Positions 17,705 to 26,279 of a DNA stretch of 64,000 nucleotides are shown piece after piece. The number at the start of each line of letters is the position of its first letter. The stretch's first letter is position 1. The stretch lies in contig CBDBPL010000007.1 in NCBI GenBank assembly GCA_965208685.1, forward strand, positions 3,286,001 through 3,350,000, given 5' to 3'. The notes below the pieces were generated by a model. That model was given only the letters and a program-made list of their open reading frames with translations, was not told the origin of the DNA and ran no database searches. Both the position numbers and the translations under genes were made by a program. The stretch is from JAJEFO01 sp965208685. GTDB taxonomy: Bacteria > Pseudomonadota > Alphaproteobacteria > Rhodobacterales > Rhodobacteraceae.

Positions 17705-18664
17705 CTAAAGGATGCCTTGAATTGCCAGGAATTTCCTTAGCAAGGCCACGCACTCTTCCGGCTGCTCCAGTTGAAGCAAGTGCGTCGCCTCGGGCACAAA
17801 GTCATAGTCGACGGCGGAAACGTGATGCAGGTCAAATGTGGGGAGATACGTGAAGGGAAGCGTAGGGTCGGCACCGATGACCTTTGTCGGGCAGTTCAGC
17901 GTCGTCAAGTCCAGCAAGGGCGAGAAACTCCTCACGAATTCCGCGATCTGGGCCTCGTATTCGCGAGGACAGCGGAGTTCATACGCTTCTCCGTCAGCGC
18001 TCCTGCGAAGCGTGTATCGTGCCATGAGTTCTCGCACCCCAGGCACAACTCGGGCGAACCCGGGGAAGATGGCAAGGAGTTCGGCAAATTGCTGCTCTGA
18101 CTTGAAGCGGACGCTCCGATTCCGGATCGTCGCGGCCATTCGCTCCGCCGACCGGATGAATTCCTGCTCGCTGGCGGTTGGCTTGCACAGCGGCGGATCG
18201 TACAGAACCAGCGCGGAATAGGCTTCGCTGAAGGACAGCAGGGATATCAGCGCCGAAAAAGAATGGAACACGCCGACCGTTGGCTTTTCGCCATATTCCT
18301 GAACGACGGCAGAGAGAATGTGATCATGGTCGGAGATCAGCGTTGGAATGTTGTGATCCCGCTGATCACCGACCTTGTTGCGTCCGTGATTCCTCAGGTC
18401 ATAGACCATCAGGTCGAAGTCGTCGGCCAGCATGGACCAGAACGGATAGTAAGGATCTATGGCGAGACCGTTGCCATGGCTCAATACGAGCCGCGGACCG
18501 AGCGGATTGCCGTGCTGGCGCACCGTGGTGGCGGTGCGCTCGTCCAACTGGACATCACATGTCGAAAGAGGAGCCGGCACCTCCCAAAAGGCCTCTTCCG
18601 GTACGGACAGCAGACCTGCTTCCTGCCGATCAGGGACTTCGACCGGTGCGCCGTTCGAAGTCAT
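17705..18664 (-). CDS. Alpha/beta-fold hydrolase
   Basis: 319 residues. The oxyanion segment is VLSHGNGLAIDPYYPFW, the nucleophile elbow reads VGVFHSFSALIS (Ser in a non-canonical H-S-F-S context), a late acid is in VIGADPT, and the catalytic His is in EATHLLQLEQPEE. There is no signal peptide, so it should be cytoplasmic. It follows the stand-alone ACP gene on the same strand, 205 bases downstream of it and behind a strong hairpin. It could act as a thioesterase-like or acyl-releasing enzyme for the ACP or the PKS, but that is inferred only from proximity. Other esterase or lipase roles are equally possible. Confidence 0.8.
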   Translation of the reverse strand: MTSNGAPVEVPDRQEAGLLSVPEEAFWEVPAPLSTCDVQLDERTATTVRQHGNPLGPRLVLSHGNGLAIDPYYPFWSMLADDFDLMVYDLRNHGRNKVGDQRDHNIPTLISDHDHILSAVVQEYGEKPTVGVFHSFSALISLLSFSEAYSALVLYDPPLCKPTASEQEFIRSAERMAATIRNRSVRFKSEQQFAELLAIFPGFARVVPGVRELMARYTLRRSADGEAYELRCPREYEAQIAEFVRSFSPLLDLTTLNCPTKVIGADPTLPFTYLPTFDLHHVSAVDYDFVPEATHLLQLEQPEECVALLRKFLAIQGIL

Positions 18665-18830
18665 TTCACGCGAACCCGACTTGCCAGCGCCGGGATGGTT
18701 TCACGGAACATTCGCGCTGGTCGTGCGAACTCCTCAGCAAGGCCAGCAATTGACGCTGAATCTCTAGTTTCATGAATTGGTCCGCGAGCGCGTCCTCGAG
18801 CCACACAATGATAAGACTTGGTCATGCGGT

Positions 18831-18863
18831 GTCGGGAGCGATGCGGCGGCATGCGCTCCCGAC
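18831..18863 (-). terminator. Strong hairpin directly after the ACP gene
   Basis: GTCGGGAGCG and CGCTCCCGAC form a perfect 10-bp stem. Inside it ATGC/GCAT adds four more pairs around a GGCG loop, with one bulged base. It begins six bases after the ACP stop. No U-run follows on the minus strand, so it is a terminator-like or stabilising stem rather than a textbook intrinsic terminator. Confidence 0.5.
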
Positions 18864-18869
18864 TCTCCG

Positions 18870-19097
18870 TCAACCGCGTGCGTCGATAAAGTTCACAAGA
18901 TCCCGGAGTGTCTCGAATTGCCGGCACTCCTCAGCGGCCAGGCCGAGACTGAACTCTTCGTTGACAAGCTTGAAAAATGAGACGCAGTCCACCGACGACA
19001 CGCCAGATTCGACGAGCTTCGCGTCAAAATTGGGTTCGCGGCCAACGTCAAGATTGTCGTCTATGATCTTCTTGATGCGGTCTTCAGTTGATGGCAT
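18870..19097 (-). CDS. Stand-alone acyl carrier protein
   Basis: 75 residues from ATG 19097, with GAGGAGG nine bases upstream. The sequence MPSTEDRIKKIIDDNLDVG begins a typical four-helix ACP. The phosphopantetheine Ser lies in ESGVSSVDCVSFFKLV, where the usual Asp before it is replaced by Ser. Helix 3-4 residues FETLRDLVNFIDARG end the protein. It is not next to fatty-acid synthesis genes, so it is more likely a specialised carrier. Candidate partners here are the PKS that ends without an ACP and the PPTase at 21704; both links are inference. Confidence 0.82.
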   Translation of the reverse strand: MPSTEDRIKKIIDDNLDVGREPNFDAKLVESGVSSVDCVSFFKLVNEEFSLGLAAEECRQFETLRDLVNFIDARG

Positions 19098-19772
19098 GGG
19101 ATTTAGCCTCCTCGTTAGAAATTCAACAGACGTACATTCACACCTGCTCAGTCGTGTTCCCCGAATCATGACACGAGGAAACGAAGCCCAGTGCCGTAGA
19201 AGCGGTTAGGGGATTATATGGGTTTTGGCGGCCCTGAAAAGCGCCATTTGACCCACCCGGGTGCTTCCGAGTTCATGGCGCGCATCTTGCGCACAGGAAC
19301 CGTTCCCTCGCCTGCTGTACGACGACTCGGAAGAAGTCGCTTGCGACTTGCCGCCGGATTCCTCTGCAGCGTGACGGCAACCTCAGGGGACCGGCGTTAC
19401 CTCCGCCCGCCTTGACCGCAATCGACGAAGATGTCGGCACTCGCAGCCAGCGTTCCGCTCCACCATGCGGCGCTTTCCGGAGCCGAGCGCTAACGACCAT
19501 AGGCAACCACGCCAGAAGGTCTTGAGTGGACGAATTGAGGCACACTTCTTGATCATTGCCGCAACCTCCGCCCGACGCGCAAGCGTGGCATGGACGAACT
19601 TGCGGCTCACGATACTGGAGCACAGGGCCAGCCGCGTTGCATGGCAAAAGATTCAAACGCGGAGAGAATATTTGTGCCATGGCTGGCACGACTTCGGGAA
19701 AAAAAGTTACAAAATCGTTGCAAATTTGGCTTTGATCTCCGACCCTCGGCCTCGCTTAGGACGGAGGGCATC
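19098..19772. other. Long divergent intergenic region
   Basis: This holds the presumed promoters of the ACP gene (leftward) and the BCCT gene (rightward). Short frames on both strands are arginine/cysteine-rich and look non-coding. The last 120 bases before the BCCT gene are markedly AT-richer (near 19700-19730), as expected for a promoter, but I cannot fix a -35/-10 pair. Confidence 0.45.
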
Positions 19773-21368
19773 ATGAACAAGCTTGAAACCAGTGATGAAA
19801 GAGCTTCTCAAGACCCTGATTTCCAGACAGATTTCGAACTTGGGCAAGACAACATCCGGCCGTTCGGCCTTGATATTCACAACCCGGTCTTCCTGATTTC
19901 GAGCCTGGTCATCATCGCGTTCGTGCTTTTGGCACTGGCCAATCAGGACGCGTCGGCCGCATTTTTCGGTTGGCTGAGACCATTTCTGACCAGCGAATTC
20001 GACTGGTTCCTGGTGGCTTCGGTCGACATAATGCTCATTTTTTGTCTTGCGCTTATTTTCCTGCCGGTCGGTTCAGTCCGGATCGGGGGCAAGGACGCCA
20101 CGCCGGATTATTCCTTTGCCGGTTGGATCGCGATGATGTTCGCCGCGGGCATCGGCATCGGGCTCCTGTTCTTCGGCGTTCTTGAGCCGACGTACTACAA
20201 CTTCTCGGAAGGAGGCAATGCAAGTCCGCTCAACATCGACATTAGCGAGCCCGGCAACGAATATATTGGTGTTGTGGGGACCATCCACCACTGGGGTCTT
20301 GGCGGCTGGTGCGTCTACGCGGTGGTCGGTCTGACGCTGGCGATCTTCGCCTACAACAAGGGGATGCCCATGACGCTCCGGTCGGCTTTCTATCCCATTC
20401 TCGGAGAACGGGTCTGGGGATGGTGGGGCCACGCGATCGACACGCTTGCGGTCTTCGCGACGCTCTTCGGCCTGACAACGTCCCTCGGACTCGGAGCGCG
20501 GCAGGTGGCCTTTGGTCTGAACGAAGTCGCCGGTATCGAGCCGTCCAACACGGTTGTCGTCCTGCTGATCATTGGCATCACGGCGATCGCGCTCGGATCG
20601 GTCCTCTTGGGTATGGACAAGGGGGTCAAACGGCTCTCCGAGATCAATATGGTGATAGCCGTCGCGCTTCTCATTTTCGTGTTTTTTGTGACGGGTGCAG
20701 TGGCGGCGATTGCACGCTATTTCAGTGTCATGGTTGACTATGTGGCTCTTCTGCCCGCACTGTCGAACCCGTTCGGGCGCGAGGATACGAGCTTCTTTCA
20801 CGGCTGGACGACCTTTTACTGGGCTTGGTGGATCGCGTGGTCGCCCTTTGTTGGCATGTTCATCGCCCGAATCTCCAGGGGGCGCACGGTCCGCGAGTTC
20901 ATTCTGTGTGCCCTGATCGCGCCGACGCTCGTTTGTGCGCTCTGGATGTCGACCTTTGGCGGTGCCGCCATCGACATGCTGAACGCGGGCGGTGCGGAAG
21001 GCGTTCGCGCCACGGTGATCGACAGCTACAAGCCGGAAGGGGCACTGTTCGGCTTCCTCAAGGAGTTGCCGCTCTACAGCATCGTTTCGCCCATCGCTTT
21101 GGTCCTGATCGTGATCTTCTTTGTCACGTCGTCCGACAGTGGCAGCTTGGTGATCGACACGATCACGGCTGGCGGCAAGATGGACGCACCGGTGTCGCAA
21201 CGGGTGTTCTGGTGCACGCTCGAAGGGCTGGTGGCCATCGCGCTGCTTCTCGGTGGCGGTCTTGTCGCACTGCAAGGGGCGGCCGTCTCTACCGGAATCC
21301 CCTTCACAATCGTGGTGCTGCTGATGTGCTGGTGTGTCTACGCAGCACTTCGTACCGAAGAGCGCTAA
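19773..21368 (+). CDS. BCCT-family transporter (betaine/carnitine/choline or DMSP type)
   Basis: 531 residues with about 12 membrane segments. The BCCT glycine stretch reads FAAGIGIGLLFFGVLEP, and the signature helix reads YWAWWIAWSPFVGMFIARIS followed by RGRTVREF. ATG 19773 is chosen over upstream in-frame starts because ACGGAGG precedes it and the following residues are a normal hydrophilic N-terminus. It should import a quaternary ammonium or sulfonium compound by ion coupling. The substrate is not decidable from sequence alone. It stands alone on the plus strand, between the ACP gene and the PPTase gene. Confidence 0.93.
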   Translation: MNKLETSDERASQDPDFQTDFELGQDNIRPFGLDIHNPVFLISSLVIIAFVLLALANQDASAAFFGWLRPFLTSEFDWFLVASVDIMLIFCLALIFLPVGSVRIGGKDATPDYSFAGWIAMMFAAGIGIGLLFFGVLEPTYYNFSEGGNASPLNIDISEPGNEYIGVVGTIHHWGLGGWCVYAVVGLTLAIFAYNKGMPMTLRSAFYPILGERVWGWWGHAIDTLAVFATLFGLTTSLGLGARQVAFGLNEVAGIEPSNTVVVLLIIGITAIALGSVLLGMDKGVKRLSEINMVIAVALLIFVFFVTGAVAAIARYFSVMVDYVALLPALSNPFGREDTSFFHGWTTFYWAWWIAWSPFVGMFIARISRGRTVREFILCALIAPTLVCALWMSTFGGAAIDMLNAGGAEGVRATVIDSYKPEGALFGFLKELPLYSIVSPIALVLIVIFFVTSSDSGSLVIDTITAGGKMDAPVSQRVFWCTLEGLVAIALLLGGGLVALQGAAVSTGIPFTIVVLLMCWCVYAALRTEER

Positions 21369-21415
21369 GAAACCGTAGGGTCGGCAACATCTCCGGCCCC
21401 TTCGTTGTTGTGTTC

Positions 21416-21560
21416 CTAGAGAAGGTCGGCGAGAACTTCGGAGATTCGCTCGACAACGAGAGCGTCGCGCAGTTCCAGCACCTGCGGGACGCAGCCTGCT
21501 GTGCGGAGTCCCGAGGCTGATGTTTGCTGCAGCACCGACGAGTCGCTCCCACGCGGGTGT
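21416..21560 (-). pseudogene. Possible small remnant between the BCCT and PPTase genes
   Basis: The minus strand reads PAWERLVGAAANISLGTPHS in one frame near 21560-21490 and then VPQVLELRDALVVERISEVL ADLL in another, ending at TAG 21416-21418. Both pieces look coding, but a frameshift separates them and no start is evident. The last piece resembles the amphipathic tail of a carrier or condensing protein, which is only an impression. The rest of 21369-21703 holds nothing I can support. Confidence 0.3.
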
Positions 21561-21703
21561 ACACTCATTCAAGAGACGCGGTGGAGTCGTTGCGATGACG
21601 CTTCCACAGTTCTCTTTGGCGAAACGGGGGCCGCGCCCACCCCAAGGTGTCGCTACAACGACCTTTGGCGCAATTCGCAAACCGGTCTGCAGCGGTGGCG
21701 TCC

Positions 21704-22420
21704 ATGGATGAGTCCTTCCTTTGGCGTAGGTTCCACGCGTCGGAGGTCGCCACGGTCTTTCACATTGACCTGGTGCGCCAAGCATCTCGCGAAAGGCAGG
21801 CGATGGATTGGCTCGACGAAGCGGAGCGGTCGCGTCGGCGCCGCTTCGTGCATCCCAGGCCGGGCCTAGAATTCACGCTATGCCGAGCTGCGCTCCGGTC
21901 ATTGCTTTGCCGCGAACTCGGCTGTAGCAACGACGAATTGTCGTTCGGGATATCGAAATTCGGCAAGCCGTTCGCCCGAGTGAACGGCGTTGCGGCACCG
22001 ATCAATTTCAACGTCAGCCATAGCGGCCGGCACGGGCTGATCGCCTTGGCGCCCAAGGGCCGCATCGGGGTGGACGTCGAGGAACGCTCAATCAACCGCA
22101 ACCTTGATGTTTGCATCCGACTACTCTTCGCCCCAAACGAACGGGCGGAATTCGAGAAAGTAAGCACACAGGACAAGGTCGAGCAGTTCTACCACCTCTG
22201 GACCCTGAAGGAGGCGTTGATCAAGGCGGTCGGTACGGGACTATCAATAGATACCGCGAAATTCGAGATTCCGCTCACAATGGTTTGCGGCGGCAAGAGC
22301 GGCATGTTCCGGTTTCCGGACGCACCAGCGGTGGCATGGGATCTCAATAGCATCGGCAATGACGAGTTCGCTGCGGCTATTGCCCATGAGCACGGGGAAG
22401 AACTGGAGGAAATTCGGTGA
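21704..22420 (+). CDS. Sfp-type 4'-phosphopantetheinyl transferase
   Basis: 238 residues with the family motifs in order: FNVSHSGRHGLIALA, the Mg-binding GVDVEE, and WTLKEALIKAVGTGLS. It transfers phosphopantetheine from CoA to the Ser of carrier proteins, and its size and motifs fit the broad-specificity Sfp class used by PKS/NRPS systems. It is the natural activator of the PKS ACP (Ser codon 4699) and possibly of the small ACP at 18870. The start at 21704 is chosen as the first ATG giving a normal N-terminus; the ribosome site is weak and the upstream in-frame start at 21647 cannot be excluded. Confidence 0.92.
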   Translation: MDESFLWRRFHASEVATVFHIDLVRQASRERQAMDWLDEAERSRRRRFVHPRPGLEFTLCRAALRSLLCRELGCSNDELSFGISKFGKPFARVNGVAAPINFNVSHSGRHGLIALAPKGRIGVDVEERSINRNLDVCIRLLFAPNERAEFEKVSTQDKVEQFYHLWTLKEALIKAVGTGLSIDTAKFEIPLTMVCGGKSGMFRFPDAPAVAWDLNSIGNDEFAAAIAHEHGEELEEIR

Positions 22421-22451
22421 GTTGGACCGCTGTCCAGCAGAGGGCATGTGA

Positions 22452-22931
22452 GTCGGCGGCGGTGTCCGGAACCGTTCGCCGAACTGCCGTCGCGTTTCGG
22501 ATGGGTGTAGGGGATCGAGCGCACCAGTACAGGGAGAATGTCAGCTTCCTCTGTGGGCGGGATCCACGAGTTCCACCACGCAATGCGGCGGGTCAACGAA
22601 GTCTTCGTTTGCCTGGAGGATCACAACAGCGGCGAAATGGCATTCCGAAGGCGTTTTCCCAAGAATTCTCGATTTCGAGTGGCATTGGCTCGAAGTCTAT
22701 CGCCCAGGCCGTCAAACGGTCGATCCCGAACATGCGCCGATCAAGTGGAACCTCACGATTCCGCAAAGACAGACGCCATTTGCGCCCAAGCATGGCGAAG
22801 CCGATTCAAGCTTGGCACAACCTTTGTGGACGTCGAAACACGAGACACCGGCTTGCAGGCTTGCCGGATCGTCGCATTGCAACGCATGCGCGGCCCGCAA
22901 CCGGGGAGACTTAGAGCGGGAATTCTCATGA
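22452..22931 (+). pseudogene. Broken gene coupled to the RidA-like gene
   Basis: Coding style switches frame near 22650. Upstream, one frame reads VGGIHEFHHAMRRVNEVFVC LEDHNSGEMAFRRRFP. From 22668 another reads LDFEWHWLEVYRPGRQTVDP, then HAPIKWNLTIPQRQTPFAPK, to a CxxC-like HCNACAARNRGD and a TGA at 22929-22931. That TGA overlaps the ATG of the next gene (ATGA). The second frame is open back to 22452 but has no plausible start. I read this as one gene with a frameshift. I do not recognise the family; a programmed shift or a sequencing error are alternatives. Confidence 0.4.
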
Positions 22932-23308
22932 GCTGTCCTTCGTCAAGTCCTGATCCTTGTCCGCTCCGAGACCGCGCCGCGTCTCTTGTTGGCGGCCTGC
23001 CGGTCCGCTCTGCAATCCTGAGCCGCGATCCCGAGACGGGAGAATACCCAGCCTCGAGAGAATTTCAGGAGGCACACTGCCTCGCGCACTTCTGCAATTC
23101 CCTCAATGCCACAAGCGTCGATCCCCAAGGTGTCGCGCGGATTGAGATGTGTCTCCAGGACTTCGGTGACAGGTCACGCTACTACCTGCTCTGGCCGGAG
23201 ATGTACCGAGGCCCGCAACATCGTCCAGTACGCCACGCAATCCGGTCCGACCTGCCGGAGGACTGCATGATCCAAGTGGTTGCGACCGCGATCCTTCCGG
23301 AGGACTAG
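22928..23308 (+). CDS. RidA/YjgF/Rid-family protein
   Basis: 126 residues. The pattern DPETGEYPASREFQEAHCLA, then NSLNATSVDPQGVARIEMCL, QDFGDRSRYY and the closing RSDLPEDCMIQVVATAIL follows the YjgF/Rid layout (oxyanion loop, LxD/LxDFxD strand, xLPxxxxVEVxAxA end). The Arg of the active site appears in PVRHAIRSDLP. Family members hydrolyse reactive enamines/imines or take part in specialised amine catabolism. The ATG overlaps the upstream TGA, and the next gene starts four bases after this stop, so it lies in a small operon with a dehydrogenase. Confidence 0.72.
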   Translation: MSCPSSSPDPCPLRDRAASLVGGLPVRSAILSRDPETGEYPASREFQEAHCLAHFCNSLNATSVDPQGVARIEMCLQDFGDRSRYYLLWPEMYRGPQHRPVRHAIRSDLPEDCMIQVVATAILPED

Positions 23309-23311
23309 GAT

Positions 23312-24169
23312 TTGGCAACTATCGGCATTCTTGGCATGGGAACGATGGGTGCAGCCGTAGGATCTGCCCTGAAGGCCTCTGGTCACCGTGTCCTGACCAA
23401 TCTGGCGGGACGTTCCGACGTGTCCGTCCGGCGTGCAAATGAGCGAGGCATCGAGGTCACCGATAGTCTGAACCAGCTCATGACCGAAGTCGAAATCCTT
23501 TTCTCCATCGTGCCGCCCGATCAGGCGGTTCCTCTTGCCGAAACTCTGGCTGACGAAAGTGCGGGAATTTCCGAAAAGCCGGTGTTTGTTGATGCCAACG
23601 CGGTTGCGCCCCAGACTGTGCAGCACGTGGTGCTGCTTTGCAAGAATGCAAACCTGCCGTTCCTGGATGGCGGGATTGTGGGCGGCCCGCCGACTGCTGA
23701 CGCGCGCCCACGGCTATATCTTTCGGGAGACCACGCCGACGCGGTCGCCTCTCTCGACGGGCAAGCCTTCGATCATGTCGTTCTGCATGGTCCAGCGGGA
23801 CAAGCTTCAATGTTCAAGATGCTTTACGCCGGGCTGACCAAGGGTCTGAACGCGCTCTTAGTCAATCAGTTCATGGCAGCAGAGCGTGCAGACCTGTTCG
23901 AGGCCTACGTCGAGGAACTTGCAATGTCGCAGCAGTCACTTCTTGCAAGGGCTGAGAGCGTAATCCCCCGCATGCCGGCAGATGCCGAACGCTGGACGCC
24001 TGAGATGCGCGAGATCGCATCTGCGCTGGGGGAGCTAGACCTGCCAATGGGGTTTCACAAGGCTGCCGAGCGCGTCATGCAGCGGCTTGCGTCCTCACCC
24101 TTTGCGACGGAATCACGCGAGACTGTCGATCCGGACAGAACGGTTCGCGACACGTTGCGCGAGCCTTGA
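23312..24169 (+). CDS. NAD(P)-binding dehydrogenase, 6-phosphogluconate-dehydrogenase-like with DUF1932-type C-terminus
   Basis: 285 residues from TTG 23312, preceded by GGAGG eight bases upstream. The N-terminus TIGILGMGTMGAAVGSALKA is an NAD(P) Rossmann motif of the 3-hydroxyisobutyrate/6-phosphogluconate dehydrogenase superfamily. The C-terminal stretch MFKMLYAGLTKGLNALLVNQ, followed by the FEAYVEEL region, is typical of the DUF1932 branch. It is co-transcribed with the RidA-like gene, so an imine or amino-acid-derived substrate is plausible but unproven. Its own TGA (24167-24169) lies inside the target-site duplication of the IS, so insertion left the protein intact. Confidence 0.85.
   Translation: MATIGILGMGTMGAAVGSALKASGHRVLTNLAGRSDVSVRRANERGIEVTDSLNQLMTEVEILFSIVPPDQAVPLAETLADESAGISEKPVFVDANAVAPQTVQHVVLLCKNANLPFLDGGIVGGPPTADARPRLYLSGDHADAVASLDGQAFDHVVLHGPAGQASMFKMLYAGLTKGLNALLVNQFMAAERADLFEAYVEELAMSQQSLLARAESVIPRMPADAERWTPEMREIASALGELDLPMGFHKAAERVMQRLASSPFATESRETVDPDRTVRDTLREP
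24165..24169. repeat. Left target-site duplication CTTGA of the IS element
   Basis: CTTGA at 24165-24169 directly abuts the outer left end (CCCGTCTTCGACAGT) and is repeated at 26295-26299 directly after the right end (ACTGTCGAAGACGGG). Five bases fit IS1634-type insertion. It includes the stop codon of the upstream dehydrogenase gene. Confidence 0.8.
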
Positions 24170-24294
24170 CCCGTCTTCGACAGTTTGGTTTGCAAACCTG
24201 TTTTGTTTCAGCGGGTTGCGGGGCGCGAAGGAATTCTTGTCACTACGCGGCGGCATGGCCGGGTGACGTCTGGCGGGGATTCATATGCGTTTCA
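24170..24294 (+). repeat. Outer copy of the 125-bp IS left-end direct repeat
   Basis: Copy one of two adjacent 125-bp direct repeats, each starting with CCCGTCTTCGACAGT and ending with ATGCGTTTCA. By hand count it differs from the inner copy at about 16 positions with no gaps. Both copies contain a subterminal GTTTG/CAAAC inverted repeat. Confidence 0.88.
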
Positions 24295-24419
24295 CCCGTC
24301 TTCGACAGTTTGATTTTCAAACCTGTTTTGTTTCAACGGCTTGCGTGGCGCGAAAGAATCCTTGTCACTACACGGCGGCAAGGCCGGGCGGCTTCTGACG
24401 GGGATCCCGATGCGTTTCA
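24295..24419 (+). repeat. Inner copy of the 125-bp IS left-end direct repeat
   Basis: Copy two, directly joined to copy one; its last three bases are the stop codon of the transposase gene. The base before it does not continue a target duplication (TTTCA against CTTGA at the right end), so this inner end was not the one used for the present insertion. Confidence 0.88.
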
Positions 24420-26090
24420 GGCTGATGTCTCGGCATTCCCCTCCTCGATCCGGCGCACGGCCTTCGGCAGCCTGACCCCGACGCACTGGGCGATCCTGCC
24501 GGCGACGCCGACGGCTGCGCTGCGCACGGCGAACCGCTTTCCGTCATGCGCGATGACGGTTTCCGTCAACGCGTTCAGGTCGCGCAGGATGTCGGCCCAC
24601 TCGGCCGTCACCCCGGCGCGCTCCATCCGGCGGAAGAGCGCGTCGCGCAGCACCAGGGCGAGGAACGAGCAGAACACGTGGCCGCAGATGGTGGCGTCGG
24701 TCTTGTGGAAGACGGGGCGCGTGTCGAGCAGGCTCTTCGCGGTGCGGAAGATCTGCTCGACCATCCAGAGCTGCTTGTATTTCAGGGCGACCTCGACGGC
24801 GGGCAGCGCGGTGTTCGTGCGCAGCACCCACATGCCGTCGAAGCGCTCCTCCTCCAGGGCCTTCTCGCGGTCGACGGACAGGGCGCCCTTGCCGGCCTTG
24901 AGATAGCGCCGGTAGCCCTTGTTCGCGATCAGGTTCTTCGCGCCGCTGCGGAGCTTCTCCTCGAGCGAGGCGAGCAGCTCCGCCCGCGTGGCCGCGTCCT
25001 TGGCGGCCTGCTCCGGGTTGTGGCAGACGACGTAGCGGCGCGACCCCTTCCCGCGCCCGCCGACCTTGACCTCCTTGACCCGCAACTCCATCGGGTCGGG
25101 GCGCTGGCGCTCGGCCTCGACGGTCACGAACGGGCCGGAATCGCGGAGCACGGTCTCGCGCACCTCCTTTGTGCCGCGCAGCCGCGCGCCGAGAATGTAC
25201 TCCCAGCCCCGGGCCTCGACCGCCGCGACCTGCTTCTTCGAGATCATCCCGGCGTCGGCGACGAGGCACACCCGCCTGACGCCGAACCGGGCCTGAAGGC
25301 GCTCGGCCACCAGGTCGAGCGTGGTGACGTCGGCCGTGTTGCCCGGCCACATGTGGCTCGCCACCGGAACGCCGTCGCCGTCGATCACCATCCCGAGGAC
25401 CATCTGCCTGCAGTCGCCGCGGCCGTCCTTGCTCTTGCCGAACCGGCCCAGCGTCTCGCCGCCGAGGCCGGTGAAGTACAGCGAGGTGGTGTCGAAGAAC
25501 ACCAGGTCGAGGTTGGTGAACAGGTCCCGGCGGCGGGCGAACAGCGCCTCCTCGACGAGGTCCTTGGTCCGCCGCGGCGCGGGGCCGCAGGGCTCCGAGG
25601 CGTCGAGAGGCTCGCCGAGCCAGCCCATCGCGCGGTACATGTGATGCAGGTCCAGCCCGTCGACGCCCTCGATGTCCTGGTCGCGTCGCCAGCGCATCGC
25701 GCTGCGGTCCGATCCGGAGACCGTCAGCCGGTGGAGCACGGTCATGAACACCGCCCGCTCGACGTCGAACCGGTGCCGGCGGCCGGCGAGCAGCGACTGG
25801 ATCGTGTCCCGGCACCCGGTCTCCCGCCACAGCCGCTCGAAGACCAGGGCCGGGCCGATGGAGGCGACCCTGGCGTCCGGCTCCGCGCCGGCGCCCTCGG
25901 CAAGGACCATCAGGCGCTCGGCGAAGCGGGCGCCGGAGCGCAGGAGCTGGTCGACGGCGCCGGTGGCGGCGAGCCTGTCGCGCCTGCCGAGCGTGGCGAC
26001 GACGGTCTGCCTGACTTTTTTGCCCTCGCGGCGGTTCTGGACGATCTGGAGGTACTCGTGCGGGCCGGACCTCTTGACGCGGACGAACAT
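24417..26090 (-). CDS. IS1634-family transposase
   Basis: 557 residues from ATG 26090. The N-terminus MFVRVKRSGPHEYLQIVQNR and the following GKKVRQTVVATLGRRD are characteristic of IS1634-type (IS4-superfamily) transposases. DDE landmarks are FDTTSLYFTG, LVADAGMISKKQVAA and the C-terminal Glu region MVEQIFRTAKSLLDTRPVFH. The frame is intact, so it may be active. An upstream in-frame extension to 26177 exists, but the MFVRVKR start is the usual family N-terminus. Long open frames on the opposite strand are a consequence of the high GC content. Confidence 0.93.
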   Translation of the reverse strand: MFVRVKRSGPHEYLQIVQNRREGKKVRQTVVATLGRRDRLAATGAVDQLLRSGARFAERLMVLAEGAGAEPDARVASIGPALVFERLWRETGCRDTIQSLLAGRRHRFDVERAVFMTVLHRLTVSGSDRSAMRWRRDQDIEGVDGLDLHHMYRAMGWLGEPLDASEPCGPAPRRTKDLVEEALFARRRDLFTNLDLVFFDTTSLYFTGLGGETLGRFGKSKDGRGDCRQMVLGMVIDGDGVPVASHMWPGNTADVTTLDLVAERLQARFGVRRVCLVADAGMISKKQVAAVEARGWEYILGARLRGTKEVRETVLRDSGPFVTVEAERQRPDPMELRVKEVKVGGRGKGSRRYVVCHNPEQAAKDAATRAELLASLEEKLRSGAKNLIANKGYRRYLKAGKGALSVDREKALEEERFDGMWVLRTNTALPAVEVALKYKQLWMVEQIFRTAKSLLDTRPVFHKTDATICGHVFCSFLALVLRDALFRRMERAGVTAEWADILRDLNALTETVIAHDGKRFAVRSAAVGVAGRIAQCVGVRLPKAVRRIEEGNAETSA

Positions 26091-26279
26091 GGCGGCGCTC
26101 CCTTCGGACACCACATGTCTTAACGGCAGAAGTCGGCAATGCAAGGGCAAAGTGCAACATTCAAGGCCGTTTTCCACACTATCGTGGCACTACAATCCTG
26201 CGCGACGTCCCGGGACCGAGATCCCAAGGCTTTGATTTCATTGGGATCTGACGGCGGAAAACTCCAGGATCGAGGATTT

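Noticed and set aside
24546..26123. A 525-codon plus-strand open frame opposite the transposase gene
   Set aside because: It is a mirror of the high-GC transposase gene, is rich in Ala, Glu and Arg without domains, and the minus-strand protein is a clear IS1634 transposase.
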